A stretch of 64,000 nt of DNA from Nocardioides panzhihuensis. GTDB taxonomy: Bacteria > Actinomycetota > Actinomycetes > Propionibacteriales > Nocardioidaceae. Shown one piece after another: positions 1-9,207 of this stretch. The position numbers and the translations under genes are program-made. The stretch covers positions 310,001 to 374,000 of the forward strand of contig NZ_JACBZR010000001.1 in the NCBI RefSeq assembly GCF_013408335.1, read 5' to 3'. The notes beneath the pieces were generated by a model. The model did no database searches. It saw only the letters and a program-made list of their open reading frames with translations, and was not told where the DNA came from. Position 1 is the first letter of the stretch; each line of letters begins with the position of its first letter.

Positions 1-702
1 CTCGGCTGGCCGGTAGCCGCCGTCATCGGCGTCGTGCTCCTGTCCGGCACGCTGCTCGGCGCCGCGATGGGGTTGCTGATCCACTACTTCGACATCCAGC
101 CGTTCATCGCGACCCTGGCAGGCATGTTCCTGGCTCGCGGACTCTGCTACCTGATCAGTGTCGAGTCGATCCCGATCAAGGACGAGACCTTCTCGGCCAT
201 CGCGTTCGGCTCGATTACCCTGCCAGGTGGCTACTACCTCGGCTGGACGGCGGTCTTCGCCCTCGTGGTCGTCGCAGTTGCTGCGTACGTCCTCTCCTCG
301 ACGCGCTTCGGGCGCACCGTCTACGCGCTCGGTGGCAGTGAGCCGTCGGCGCTGCTGATGGGGCTGCCGGTGGCGGCGACCAAGGTCGGCGTCTACGCGA
401 TCAGCGGGCTGTGCGCGGCGCTCGGCGGGTTGCTGTTCGCGCTCTACACGCTCTCGGGCTACTCGCTCCATGCCGTCGGGATGGAGCTCGACGCGATCGC
501 TGCCGTGGTCATCGGTGGCACGCTGCTCACCGGTGGGCGTGGGTTGGTGATCGGGTCGTTGCTCGGTGTGCTCGTGCTTGGGACGATCCAGACCTTCATC
601 TCTTTCGACGGGACGTTGTCTTCTTGGTGGACTCGGATCTCTATCGGGGTGTTGGTGTTGGTGTTCGTTGTTGCGCAGAGGGTTTTGACGCGGCGTCGGT
701 AG
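1..702 (+). CDS. yjfF: Sugar ABC transporter permease, YjfF type (5' truncated by window)
   Basis: Open in frame from the first base, so the N-terminus lies outside the window; 233 residues remain. It is a hydrophobic multi-pass protein of the BPD_transp_2 (RbsC/XylH) family. Segments such as ITLAGMF-like ATLAGMFLARG, VESIPIKD, GVGMELDA-like AVGMELDAIAAVVIGGTLL and the C-terminal SFDGTLSSWW are strikingly close to E. coli YjfF, a galactofuranose importer permease. By family it forms the inner-membrane channel together with a second permease (YtfT), an ATPase and a binding protein, presumably encoded to the left. The substrate is inferred from similarity recalled by eye. The gene is convergent with the DUF885 gene across a repeat-rich spacer. 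Confidence 0.85.
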   Translation, partial: LGWPVAAVIGVVLLSGTLLGAAMGLLIHYFDIQPFIATLAGMFLARGLCYLISVESIPIKDETFSAIAFGSITLPGGYYLGWTAVFALVVVAVAAYVLSSTRFGRTVYALGGSEPSALLMGLPVAATKVGVYAISGLCAALGGLLFALYTLSGYSLHAVGMELDAIAAVVIGGTLLTGGRGLVIGSLLGVLVLGTIQTFISFDGTLSSWWTRISIGVLVLVFVVAQRVLTRRR

Positions 703-770
703 GGCTCTGGGTCCTGGCTTGGTCTGGTTTCCTGACGCTGTCGGGTCGGTGTGTCTTTGTGGTTGGGTTT

Positions 771-930
771 GCCGCCGACCCTTTCGGGGAGGGTGTTCTC
801 GCCGTCGTCCGGAGTAAAGGACGGCCTTCGGCCGCCGGCTGTCGCCGGTCGCCTGCGGCGATCCTTGACACCGGCCGTCGCCGAGAATTTTGGCTGGCTA
901 TCGGGTCGGCGGCAGGGGTTTGGTGCGGGG
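771..930 (+). repeat. Dispersed repeat, copy A
   Basis: Begins GCCGCCGACCC, runs through a GC-rich hairpin core (GGCCTTCGGCC, then CGCCGG and GATCCTTGACACCGG) and ends with TTTTGGCTGGCTATCGGG followed by TCGGCGGC. The same landmarks in the same order occur at 46569-46732 (+) and, reversed, at 49851-50036. The core can fold on itself. Confidence 0.75.
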
Positions 931-993
931 GTTTGGGTTGGGCAGGGGCTTGGGCCGCGTGGGCCCGGTGCTCCTGGTTGGAGGGGTGGGTTT

Positions 994-1023
994 GCTGGTG
1001 AAAGAAGGGTTTCTTTCACCAGC
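994..1023. terminator. Perfect 13-bp hairpin in convergent spacer
   Basis: GCTGGTGAAAGAA (994-1006) is exactly complementary to 1011-1023, with loop GGGT. It could end transcription from either side, but no T-run follows, so it may instead be part of the repeat element. Confidence 0.5.
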
Positions 1024-1037
1024 GCGCGCCACCGTCC

Positions 1038-1061
1038 GGGCGAACGAATTTTCGTTCGGGC
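1038..1061. repeat. Inverted repeat, first copy of a CGAACGAA palindrome
   Basis: CGAACGAA and TTCGTTCG (1041-1058) pair around a TT centre. An almost identical palindrome lies 59 bp further on at 1097-1120, so this is a duplicated site rather than a chance hairpin. Confidence 0.6.
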
Positions 1062-1096
1062 GCCGGGGTCGTTCTCGGCTGGGACTTGGCTAGTGC

Positions 1097-1120
1097 GGGC
1101 GAACGAATTTTCGTTCGCCC
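1097..1120. repeat. Inverted repeat, second copy of the palindrome
   Basis: GGGCGAACGAA (1097-1107) is perfectly complementary to 1110-1120 around TT. The 11-bp arms are longer than in the copy at 1038-1061. It could be a protein-binding site or a fold-back of a mobile repeat. Confidence 0.6.
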
Positions 1121-1199
1121 AGAAGAGTGCGCCTTCTCCTCAGCTGGCTCTGTTGGCCGTAGGACATAACGGGGACCTGTCGTAGGTGATTTTCCCGCG

Positions 1200-1262
1200 G
1201 CCACACCCGGGCCGCCGGGCAGGTCGAGAAGACCGTAGAGATCGGGTCGGCGGCCCAGACCA
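1200..1262 (-). repeat. Dispersed repeat, copy D, internally deleted
   Basis: Read on the minus strand it starts GGTCTGGGCCGCCGACCC and contains GGTCTTCTCGACCTGCCC, as copy B does, but then jumps directly to GGCGGCCCGGGTGTGG. The central hairpin core present in copies A-C is missing. It faces copy A. Confidence 0.6.
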
Positions 1263-1336
1263 ACCCCGAAAACACGGCAACCCAACGAAGTGTGAGCCCA
1301 GAACGTACGCCCAAAATCTTCTGCCCAGCCCAAAAG

Positions 1337-3016
1337 CTACAGCCGCGCCAACGCCGCCCGGAACGGGTCGAGGCCGAGCGAGCCGAGGTCGAGGGCGGCG
1401 CGGTGGAAGGCCTTGAGGTCGAAGGCATCACCCGCGCGAGCCCGGGCATCGTCGCGGGCCTGGAACCAGATCCGCTCACCGACCTTGTAGGACGGCGCCT
1501 GGCCCGGCCAGCCGAGGTAGCGAGCGACCTCGAAGTCGAGGAAGGCGTCCTCCATCAGGCAGTGCTGTCCGATGAACTCGCGGCCGAGGTCGGGGGTCCA
1601 GACCTCGCCCGGGTGGAAGCCGAACGGGTTGTCCTTCGGGATCGTCAGCTCCAGGTGCATACCGATGTCGATGATCACCCGGGCGGCTCGGAAGGACTGG
1701 CCGTCGAGCATGCCGAGGCGGTCGCCGGGGTCGTCGAGGTAGCCGAGGTCGTCCATGAGGCGCTCGGCGTAGAGGGCCCAGCCCTCGCCGTGGCCCGAGA
1801 CCCAGCACATCAGCCGCTGCCAGCGGTTGAGCAGCTCGGCGCGGTAGGCGGTCTGGGCGACCTGGAGGTGATGACCCGGCACTCCCTCGTGGTAGACGGT
1901 GGTCAGCTCGCGCCAGGTGCCGAAGGAGGTGACCGACTCCGGCACGGACCACCACATCCGGCCGGGACGGGAGAAGTCCTCGGAGGGGCCGGTGTAGTAG
2001 ATCCCGCCGTCGGAGGTGGGCGCGATCATGCACTCGATCCGCCGGACCGGTTCGGGGATGTCGAAGTGCACCTCGGCCAGCTCCGCGATCGCCCGATCGG
2101 CAGTGGTCTGCATCCACTCCTTGAGCGCGTCGGTCGAGGTCAGCTGGCGGGCGGGGTCCTTGTCGAGATGGGCCGCGGCCTCGGTGAGGCTCGCACCCGG
2201 CAGGATCCGGTCGGCGGTCGTGTCCATGTCGGCGGAGAGCCGTTCGAGCTCCTGCCAGCCCCAGGCGTACGTCTCCTCTAGATCGATCTCGGCGCCCAGG
2301 TAGCGCCGGGAGGCGAGCTGGTAGTGCTCGCGCCCGACGGCCTCCTTCGGCAGCCCGACGGGAATGAGCTCGTCGGCCATGAAGCGCCCGAACTCGGCGA
2401 ATGCCTCGTTGGCCTTCGCGGCCGAGGCCTCGAGCTCCGCGCGCAAGGACGCCGGCGTGCCGTCCGGGGCCTGGGAGACCAGACCGGTGAAGAAGGCTCC
2501 GGCTCCCTTCTGCCCGGTCCAGCCCAGAATCTGGTCGGTGACCTTCGCGTACTGAGCCTTCGCGGAGACCCGCCCGGCCGAGGCCTCCTCGCGCAGCGTC
2601 GCGGTGTATCCCGCGACCGCCTCCGGCATCCCCGCCAGCCGTGCCCCGATAGCGGCCCAGTCGTCCTCGGTGTCGGTCGGCATCAGGTCGAAGACCTCAC
2701 GCAGGTTGTGGATGCCGCTGGAGATGACCGAGACGAACTTCCGGTCCAGCTGAGCGTCGGCGAACTCGATGTCGAGCCCGGTCCGCTCCAGGAATGCTTC
2801 CTTGGCGACCTGCTCACGCTCGTCGACCGGCTCGATCGCGGCCACCTCGGCGTAGGCCGCCCGGTTGAGCTCCTCCACCGCCTGCATCCCGTCGGGGGAC
2901 AGGTCGGGCAGGTCGGCGTCGTGGTCGGCGACACCGATGTACGTCGCGGTCAGCGGGTCGAGGGCGCAGAGCTCCTCGACATAGCGGTCGGTGCGGGCGT
3001 CTACGTCACGGGTCAC
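1337..3016 (-). CDS. DUF885 family metallopeptidase-like protein
   Basis: 559 residues, ATG start, the usual length for the DUF885 family. The C-terminal half carries VYHEGVPGHHLQ, the HExxxGHH-like motif of this family, which resembles a zinc-peptidase active site. Family members are mostly uncharacterised, and a hydrolase role is inferred. There is no signal peptide or membrane segment, so it is probably cytoplasmic. It is transcribed away from the sigma factor that starts 93 bp upstream and is convergent with the permease on its other side. A monocistronic transcript is likely. Confidence 0.85.
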   Translation of the reverse strand: MTRDVDARTDRYVEELCALDPLTATYIGVADHDADLPDLSPDGMQAVEELNRAAYAEVAAIEPVDEREQVAKEAFLERTGLDIEFADAQLDRKFVSVISSGIHNLREVFDLMPTDTEDDWAAIGARLAGMPEAVAGYTATLREEASAGRVSAKAQYAKVTDQILGWTGQKGAGAFFTGLVSQAPDGTPASLRAELEASAAKANEAFAEFGRFMADELIPVGLPKEAVGREHYQLASRRYLGAEIDLEETYAWGWQELERLSADMDTTADRILPGASLTEAAAHLDKDPARQLTSTDALKEWMQTTADRAIAELAEVHFDIPEPVRRIECMIAPTSDGGIYYTGPSEDFSRPGRMWWSVPESVTSFGTWRELTTVYHEGVPGHHLQVAQTAYRAELLNRWQRLMCWVSGHGEGWALYAERLMDDLGYLDDPGDRLGMLDGQSFRAARVIIDIGMHLELTIPKDNPFGFHPGEVWTPDLGREFIGQHCLMEDAFLDFEVARYLGWPGQAPSYKVGERIWFQARDDARARAGDAFDLKAFHRAALDLGSLGLDPFRAALARL

Positions 3017-3109
3017 CCGGCCAACCTTAGGACCGCGACGTTTCGGGGCAACTCAATTCCGCGCCACACGCAACGAACACGTCAGACTTCGCGTAGGAGG
3101 TGTGTGAAC

Positions 3110-3679
3110 GTGCCAGAGGAGGTGTCCGTGGATGCCGACGAGGAGGCGGGGAGCCCAGCCGAGAATGTGGATTTTGGGGCCTGGGTGGCCTCGAGGGGGC
3201 CCGCGCTGCAGCGGTTCGCCTACCTGGTGACCGGCAACAGCTCCGACGCCCCTGACCTGGTGCAGGACGCCCTCACTCGTGCGCTGCCGCGGTGGGAGTC
3301 GCTGGCGGCGTCCGGGACGGCGGAGGCGTACGTGAAGAGGAGCATCGTCAACGGGTCGATCAGCGGATGGCGCAAGCGGCGCCGACTGGTGCTGGTCGAG
3401 GACGTCGAGCCCATGGCCACCCGCCACGAGCCCGGCCCCGAGGAGCGCGACGCGGACGAGGCGTGGGCACTGGTGCAGACGCTGCCGTCCAACCAACGAG
3501 CGGCGGTGGTGCTCCGGTTCTACGAGGACCTGTCGTTCGCACAGATAGCGACGGTGCTCGACTGCGCCGAGGCGACCGCACGGTCACATGTGCACCGGGC
3601 GCTGGCCAAGCTGCGAAAGCGTCTGGAAGAGCAGGGATCGAACAAGCAGGGAATGAACGAGGGGGTTGACAATGAGTGA
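3110..3679 (+). CDS. SigE-family RNA polymerase sigma factor
   Basis: About 189 residues. Region 2 lies near residues 20-85 (FAYLVTGNSSDAPDLVQDAL) and region 4 near 110-170 (LPSNQRAAVVLRFYEDLSF, then a helix-turn-helix ending RSHVHRALAKLRKRL). This is the actinobacterial SigE branch of sigma-70, which directs stress or envelope regulons. GTG 3110 is chosen because AGGAGG lies 9 bases upstream; GTG 3128, with its own AGGAGG 5 bases upstream, is an equally plausible start. The stop overlaps the start of the next gene, typical of a sigma factor with a coupled regulator. Confidence 0.85.
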   Translation: MPEEVSVDADEEAGSPAENVDFGAWVASRGPALQRFAYLVTGNSSDAPDLVQDALTRALPRWESLAASGTAEAYVKRSIVNGSISGWRKRRRLVLVEDVEPMATRHEPGPEERDADEAWALVQTLPSNQRAAVVLRFYEDLSFAQIATVLDCAEATARSHVHRALAKLRKRLEEQGSNKQGMNEGVDNE

Positions 3680-4991
3680 CTTCGAGCGCGAGGAGCGGGC
3701 CTTCCGGGCCGCCCTGGCCCGCGCGGCCGACGGCTTCGAGCCGCGGGAGCTCGCGATCCCCGGGGGTTCTGACACGACCACACCGATGGACGTGTCCGAC
3801 GAGACGGAACAGAACGAGCAGATCGAGCGGACAGAGCAGGACGAGCCGAAGGGACCCGTACGCCGCCGAGCGCCATGGATCCTGGCCGCGGCCGCCGCGG
3901 TGCTGGCCGTCGTCGGCCTGGGTGGGGTGGTGGCCAACCTTCAGCCCACCGGCAGCGGCGACGAGAGCACAGCGGCGAGCGACGCCGCCGGTGGCGAAGA
4001 GAACTCTGGTGACGCGCCCAAGGCGCTCGCCGATCAGGACGGAGCAGCCCCCGAAGGCACCTACCGCGAGCCTGGCCGCCGTGACCTGCCCGCGCCCGCG
4101 GAGGGCAACCGCTGGGCGGTCCGCTACGACGTCGCCTTCCAGGTGCCGGAGGAGTGGGCCGACGCGACGGCGCCGGCGCTGCCGGAGTGCATCGCGGAGC
4201 CGGGTGACCGGTGGGACACCGTGCCGCGGACGCCCTACGTCGCGAACATCACCAACCAGCCGGTGCCGAGCATCGCCTGCAACGAGACCAGCGACCGTGA
4301 CTTCCCGCCGCAGTTCGGCAAGGTGCCGTTCGCGCTGTGGCAGCCCTATGTCCTGATCGAGATGCCGGGCAAGGGCGCCAGTCTTCAGACCGGTTCCTGG
4401 GAGCACGAGGGCTGGCTGCTGACCCGGGTCCAGATCGAGGACGCGTACGCGACGATCCTCACCGGCCCCGGTGACGACGAGATCAACAACCAGGTCAAGG
4501 GCTCGCTGAGGACGACACCGAAGGACCCCTACGGCTGCGAGACCGCCTCGCCGCTGGCAGAGGGTGACCCGGTCCGCCCGAAGACCGAACCGTCGACCTC
4601 GCCGCTGGAGGGCGATGCTCCGGAGTCGATCGCGGTCTGCCGGTACGAGCCGTCATCGGCATCGCTGACCGGTTCGCGAGAGATCACCGACACCGCCGCG
4701 GCCGGCCTCGTGGAGGCGATCAGGAGCGCGCCACGCCGCTCCGGTCCCAACACGCCGCAGAACTGTGCGCCGGGGCAGCCGGTCACGGCGTACGTCATCC
4801 TGCGGATCTTCCGCGACGGGGACGACCCCAAGGACGTCTACGTGAACTACGAGAACTGCGAAGACCACGGGTTCTTCGACGGCATCACCGTGCACGAGCT
4901 CACCGCGGCGGCCTGTCGCCCGGTCTTCGCCGAGGCGCCGGTCACGATCTACTCGGCTCAGGGCGACGTGGCCAAGGTCTGCCTCTCCTGA
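3672..4991 (+). CDS. Single-pass membrane protein coupled to sigma factor (possible anti-sigma)
   Basis: 439 residues from ATG 3672, which overlaps the sigma factor stop (TGA at 3677-3679), so translation is coupled. Residues 1-66 are hydrophilic and acidic, 68-90 form one membrane helix (WILAAAAAVLAVVGLGGVV), and the remaining 350 residues would lie outside the cell. The topology and position match anti-sigma partners of SigE-type factors, but I see no clear zinc-binding HxxxCxxC motif or other named domain. The anti-sigma role is therefore inferred from context. Its 3' end overlaps the convergent GT87 gene by 34 bp. Confidence 0.7.
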   Translation: MSDFEREERAFRAALARAADGFEPRELAIPGGSDTTTPMDVSDETEQNEQIERTEQDEPKGPVRRRAPWILAAAAAVLAVVGLGGVVANLQPTGSGDESTAASDAAGGEENSGDAPKALADQDGAAPEGTYREPGRRDLPAPAEGNRWAVRYDVAFQVPEEWADATAPALPECIAEPGDRWDTVPRTPYVANITNQPVPSIACNETSDRDFPPQFGKVPFALWQPYVLIEMPGKGASLQTGSWEHEGWLLTRVQIEDAYATILTGPGDDEINNQVKGSLRTTPKDPYGCETASPLAEGDPVRPKTEPSTSPLEGDAPESIAVCRYEPSSASLTGSREITDTAAAGLVEAIRSAPRRSGPNTPQNCAPGQPVTAYVILRIFRDGDDPKDVYVNYENCEDHGFFDGITVHELTAAACRPVFAEAPVTIYSAQGDVAKVCLS

Positions 4992-6304
4992 CCCTCGGTT
5001 GCTGGCCGCCCTCGCTCGGGAAGGGCGGCCAGCAACCGAGTAGTGCGCCACGCGGCGTAGAGGAAGAGCAGCACGAGGAGGCCGTTGCGCCAGGCCAGCA
5101 CCTCGGTGATCCACGGTGAGCCGATGTCGTCGAAGGTGAGCATGTAGCCGTACATCCGCGGGAAGATCTCGTGGGTCAGCAGCGTCACCGCGATCAGCAC
5201 AACCGACCAGACCCCGAGCCGCCTGCGCGCGCGGCCGCGGAGCAGGACCAGTCCGGCGGACGCGGCGGGGAGCAGCCAGAGCATGTACTGCGGGCTGAGC
5301 ACCTTGTTGGTCACCAGGAAGGCGGCCACCGTCGCGAGCACCAGCCACACGATCGTCTCCTCGGTCCGCTCGCCGTTGGGGAGACGACGCCAGGCGAGGA
5401 CCCACCAGACGATGACGAGCGCCCCGGCGACCACGGAGGCGACCGTCGCGGCGAGCAGCAGCGGCTCGACCATCGGCCCGCTGATGTCGTAGGCCTTCCA
5501 CTCGGTGTAGTCGATGGCATGGCCACTCGCCGGGCCGTCGTGTCCCCAGGCGACCATCGCCGGAGTCGCGAAGACCGACTCGATCTGAAGCCCCCGCTCG
5601 CCCTGGTAGTTCAGCGGCGTCCAGAGCCGGTCCCAGCCGCCGAGGACCAGACTCACCCCGGCCAGCGCGAGCCCGGTGCCGGCGACGGTCAGGATGACCC
5701 GTCGGCGGGTGGTGCGATCGGCCGCCAGGGCGGGGATGACCAGGATCGGCCAGTACTTCGCGCCGGTCGCGAAGGCCGCGAAGGCCGCTGCCACCCCTGG
5801 TCTTCTGACCGCGTAGAGGACCGCCAGACCGACCATGATCCCCGGAAAGAGATCGAAGCGGGCGTACGCGGTCGCCCCCAGCGCCGGGATCGCGGCCAGC
5901 CACAACGCCTCTGCGGCGGAGACGCCGAACCGCGGGTGTGTCCCACGACGGTTGAGGACGAGCAGCACCATGAAGAGCAGATCCGTCAGCGCCGCCATCG
6001 CCAGCACCGCCACGATGTAGGCATCACCACCCAGGCCGAACAGACCGATCGCCGCGTACGGGACCCAGAGCAGCAACAGCGCCGGCACCGGGTACTCGAC
6101 CAGCGTCTGTGCTGTCCCGTCAGTGGCCAGCGCGTCGAGGCTCTCGCGGTAGTAGTTGACGTCGCCCACCACGCCCCACTCGGCGCCCCACCAGTCGAAC
6201 CAGCCCTCCGCCGCGACCGGGAAGCCGTAGAGGACCACCAGCCATCCCCGGGTCACCAGCCATGCCAGGGTGACCAGGAGATATCGCCGAGAGAACGTGA
6301 TCAC
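4958..6304 (-). CDS. Polytopic membrane glycosyltransferase, GT87/DUF2029 type
   Basis: 448 residues, GTG start, about ten hydrophobic helices. An acidic and aromatic N-terminal loop (WFDWWGAEWG, then DVNYYRESL, then VEYPVPALLLLW) follows the first helix, as in polyprenyl-phosphate-mannose-dependent GT-C transferases of the DUF2029/GT87 class. These add mannose or arabinose residues to envelope glycans on the outer face of the membrane. The specific donor and acceptor cannot be read from the sequence. It is convergent with the sigma-linked membrane protein and appears monocistronic. Confidence 0.75.
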   Translation of the reverse strand: MITFSRRYLLVTLAWLVTRGWLVVLYGFPVAAEGWFDWWGAEWGVVGDVNYYRESLDALATDGTAQTLVEYPVPALLLLWVPYAAIGLFGLGGDAYIVAVLAMAALTDLLFMVLLVLNRRGTHPRFGVSAAEALWLAAIPALGATAYARFDLFPGIMVGLAVLYAVRRPGVAAAFAAFATGAKYWPILVIPALAADRTTRRRVILTVAGTGLALAGVSLVLGGWDRLWTPLNYQGERGLQIESVFATPAMVAWGHDGPASGHAIDYTEWKAYDISGPMVEPLLLAATVASVVAGALVIVWWVLAWRRLPNGERTEETIVWLVLATVAAFLVTNKVLSPQYMLWLLPAASAGLVLLRGRARRRLGVWSVVLIAVTLLTHEIFPRMYGYMLTFDDIGSPWITEVLAWRNGLLVLLFLYAAWRTTRLLAALPERGRPATEGQERQTLATSP

Positions 6305-6347
6305 GGAGCCATCTTCTCAGGAGCCCCGTATTACGTCGCGGTCCTCG

Positions 6348-6577
6348 TCAGCGAGGCAGACCGCTGGCGCGCCAGGCGTTGGGACCGGGGTGGACGGGCG
6401 TACGCAGCTGCGGAGCCGCCCAGAGGGAGCGTGGCTTCTTCTTCGGCGCCTCGCCCGCCGAGCCCAGGGCCGAGAAGACGGTCACGATCGCGGCCACGTC
6501 CTCGGGGGTTGCGTTCTGGTCGATGACCTTGAGCAGGGGCTTCTGGTCGTCCACGTTCTTCTCGTCAGCCTGGCCGG

Positions 6578-6581
<4 letters not shown>
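6348..6581 (-). CDS. accE: Acyl-CoA carboxylase epsilon subunit
   Basis: 77 residues. The GTG start at 6581 overlaps the pccB stop as GTGA, so it is coupled to pccB. It has the epsilon-subunit layout: a polar N-terminus, the [15 protein letters not shown] helix, and the conserved end [22 protein letters not shown]. Such subunits are restricted to actinobacterial acyl-CoA carboxylases and stabilise the alpha-beta complex. Length and context fit well. No alpha (biotin carboxylase) gene lies within the window. Confidence 0.85.
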
Positions 6582-8190
<1,609 letters not shown>

Positions 8191-8194
<4 letters not shown>

Positions 8195-8277
8195 GCGGCC
8201 ACCTCCGTAGCGCTAGCGCCAATATACGGACGCGGCCGCGTGATGATCTGATGGGTTGCTCGCTGACGCTCGCTCAC
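8191..8277 (-). CDS. 28-residue leader ORF in a MIRU-like module before pccB
   Basis: GTG start with AAGGAG 5 bases upstream; 28 codons beginning (V)SERQRAT and ending [14 protein letters not shown]. The stop overlaps the pccB start as GTGA. The second copy at 28771-28854 has the same beginning (first 20 bases identical but one) and 38 of the last 46 bases identical. A hairpin with TCCGTA/TACGGA arms and an inner GCGC pair covers part of the downstream ribosome site. The architecture matches mycobacterial MIRUs: intercistronic, co-oriented, ends overlapping neighbouring reading frames. Whether the peptide itself has a function is unknown. Confidence 0.6.
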
Positions 8278-8317
8278 GTTGCTCCTTTGGACTTCGGGCG
8301 GTGCGGGGGCCAATCTA

Positions 8318-9145
8318 ATGCCCGTGCCACCATCTGCGATGCGACGCCCGTCACTTGACCACGCCCGGCTCGGTGCGCTACCGGGCGGCTGGCGGGTCGA
8401 GATCCTCGACGAGACGCCCTCGACGAACGCCGCGCTGGCGGCGCGAGCGCGTTCGGGCGAGGCGCCGGGTCTGGTGGTCACCACCGAGCACCAGACCGCG
8501 GGCCGCGGGCGGCTCGACAGGGGCTGGACGACCCCGGCGCGCTCGGCACTGGCCGTCTCCGCACTGCTGCGGCCCTCGCCGTCGATCTCGGTGGAGCGGT
8601 GGCCGTGGCTGCCGCTGATGACCGGCGTCGCCGTCGCCTCCGCGCTGCGGAAGATGGGGTACGCAGCGGGGCTGAAGTGGCCCAACGACGTGCTCATCGA
8701 GGGTCGCAAGGTGTGCGGGATCCTGATCGAGCGGATCGAGGTCTCGACAAGCTCGACCACCGAGCCTGGGGCGGCGGCCGTCATCGGGTTCGGGCTCAAC
8801 ACCTCGCAGACCCGCGAGGAGCTGCCGATCGAGAACGCCACCTCCTTGGAGCTCGAGAGCGGCGCACCCGTCGATCGGACCGAGGTGCTGGCCGCGTTGC
8901 TGGCGGAGCTCGGGGCTGCGTACGAGATCTGGGGGTCGGAGCCCGAGGAGCTCGTCAGTCGCTACCGCGAGCTGTCGGTGACCGTCGGTGAGCAGGTGCG
9001 GGCCGAGCTGCCGGGCGGCGATGTATGGGAGGGCGTGGCCACCGCGATCGACGACTCCGGCCGGCTGGTCATCGCGACTGACGAGGGGCCGCGGGTGGTC
9101 GGCGCGGGTGACGTGATCCATGCCCGGCTCCGTCCGCGGTCGTGA
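8318..9145 (+). CDS. birA: Biotin--[acetyl-CoA-carboxylase] ligase
   Basis: About 275 residues from ATG 8318; ATG 8339 is an alternative and no strong ribosome site favours either. Motifs are TAGRGRLDRGW (biotin and ATP binding), LKWPNDVLI and KVCGILIER, with a C-terminal SH3-like domain. There is no N-terminal helix-turn-helix, so this is a monofunctional ligase that activates biotin and attaches it to carboxylase carrier domains. It is divergent from pccB, a natural partnership. A piece of repeat-like DNA (8735-8768) is read in frame between the central domain strands. Confidence 0.92.
   Translation: MPVPPSAMRRPSLDHARLGALPGGWRVEILDETPSTNAALAARARSGEAPGLVVTTEHQTAGRGRLDRGWTTPARSALAVSALLRPSPSISVERWPWLPLMTGVAVASALRKMGYAAGLKWPNDVLIEGRKVCGILIERIEVSTSSTTEPGAAAVIGFGLNTSQTREELPIENATSLELESGAPVDRTEVLAALLAELGAAYEIWGSEPEELVSRYRELSVTVGEQVRAELPGGDVWEGVATAIDDSGRLVIATDEGPRVVGAGDVIHARLRPRS
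8735..8768 (+). repeat. Repeat-like segment read in frame inside birA
   Basis: Contains TCTCGACAAGCTCGACCACC, of the style of the CTGGTCGAG/CTCGACAAGCTCG repeats seen between genes in this window (49966-49980, 46431-46490). It encodes VSTSSTTEP in a loop. Whether it is an insertion is inference from composition. Confidence 0.4.
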
Positions 9146-9207
9146 CAAGGGCGCTCGACCGGGCTCGTGACCGGCGGTCGTGACGAGCCGGATGGCATGA
9201 TCGGTTC

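Larger units (their letters stand above)
703..1336. other. Gene-free spacer between convergent genes, rich in repeats and hairpins
   Basis: No believable coding region is present. The stretch holds a forward copy of the dispersed repeat (771-930), three strong inverted repeats (994-1023, 1038-1061, 1097-1120) and a shortened reverse copy of the same repeat (1200-1262). The two repeat copies face each other as the pair around the HNH gene at 46.6-50.0 kb does, but no gene lies between them here. Confidence 0.7.

Noticed and set aside
459..1019. Long open frames on the minus strand over the permease end and spacer
   Set aside because: They arise from high GC content, overlap a clear permease and repeat DNA, and encode Arg/Pro-rich sequence with no family signature.
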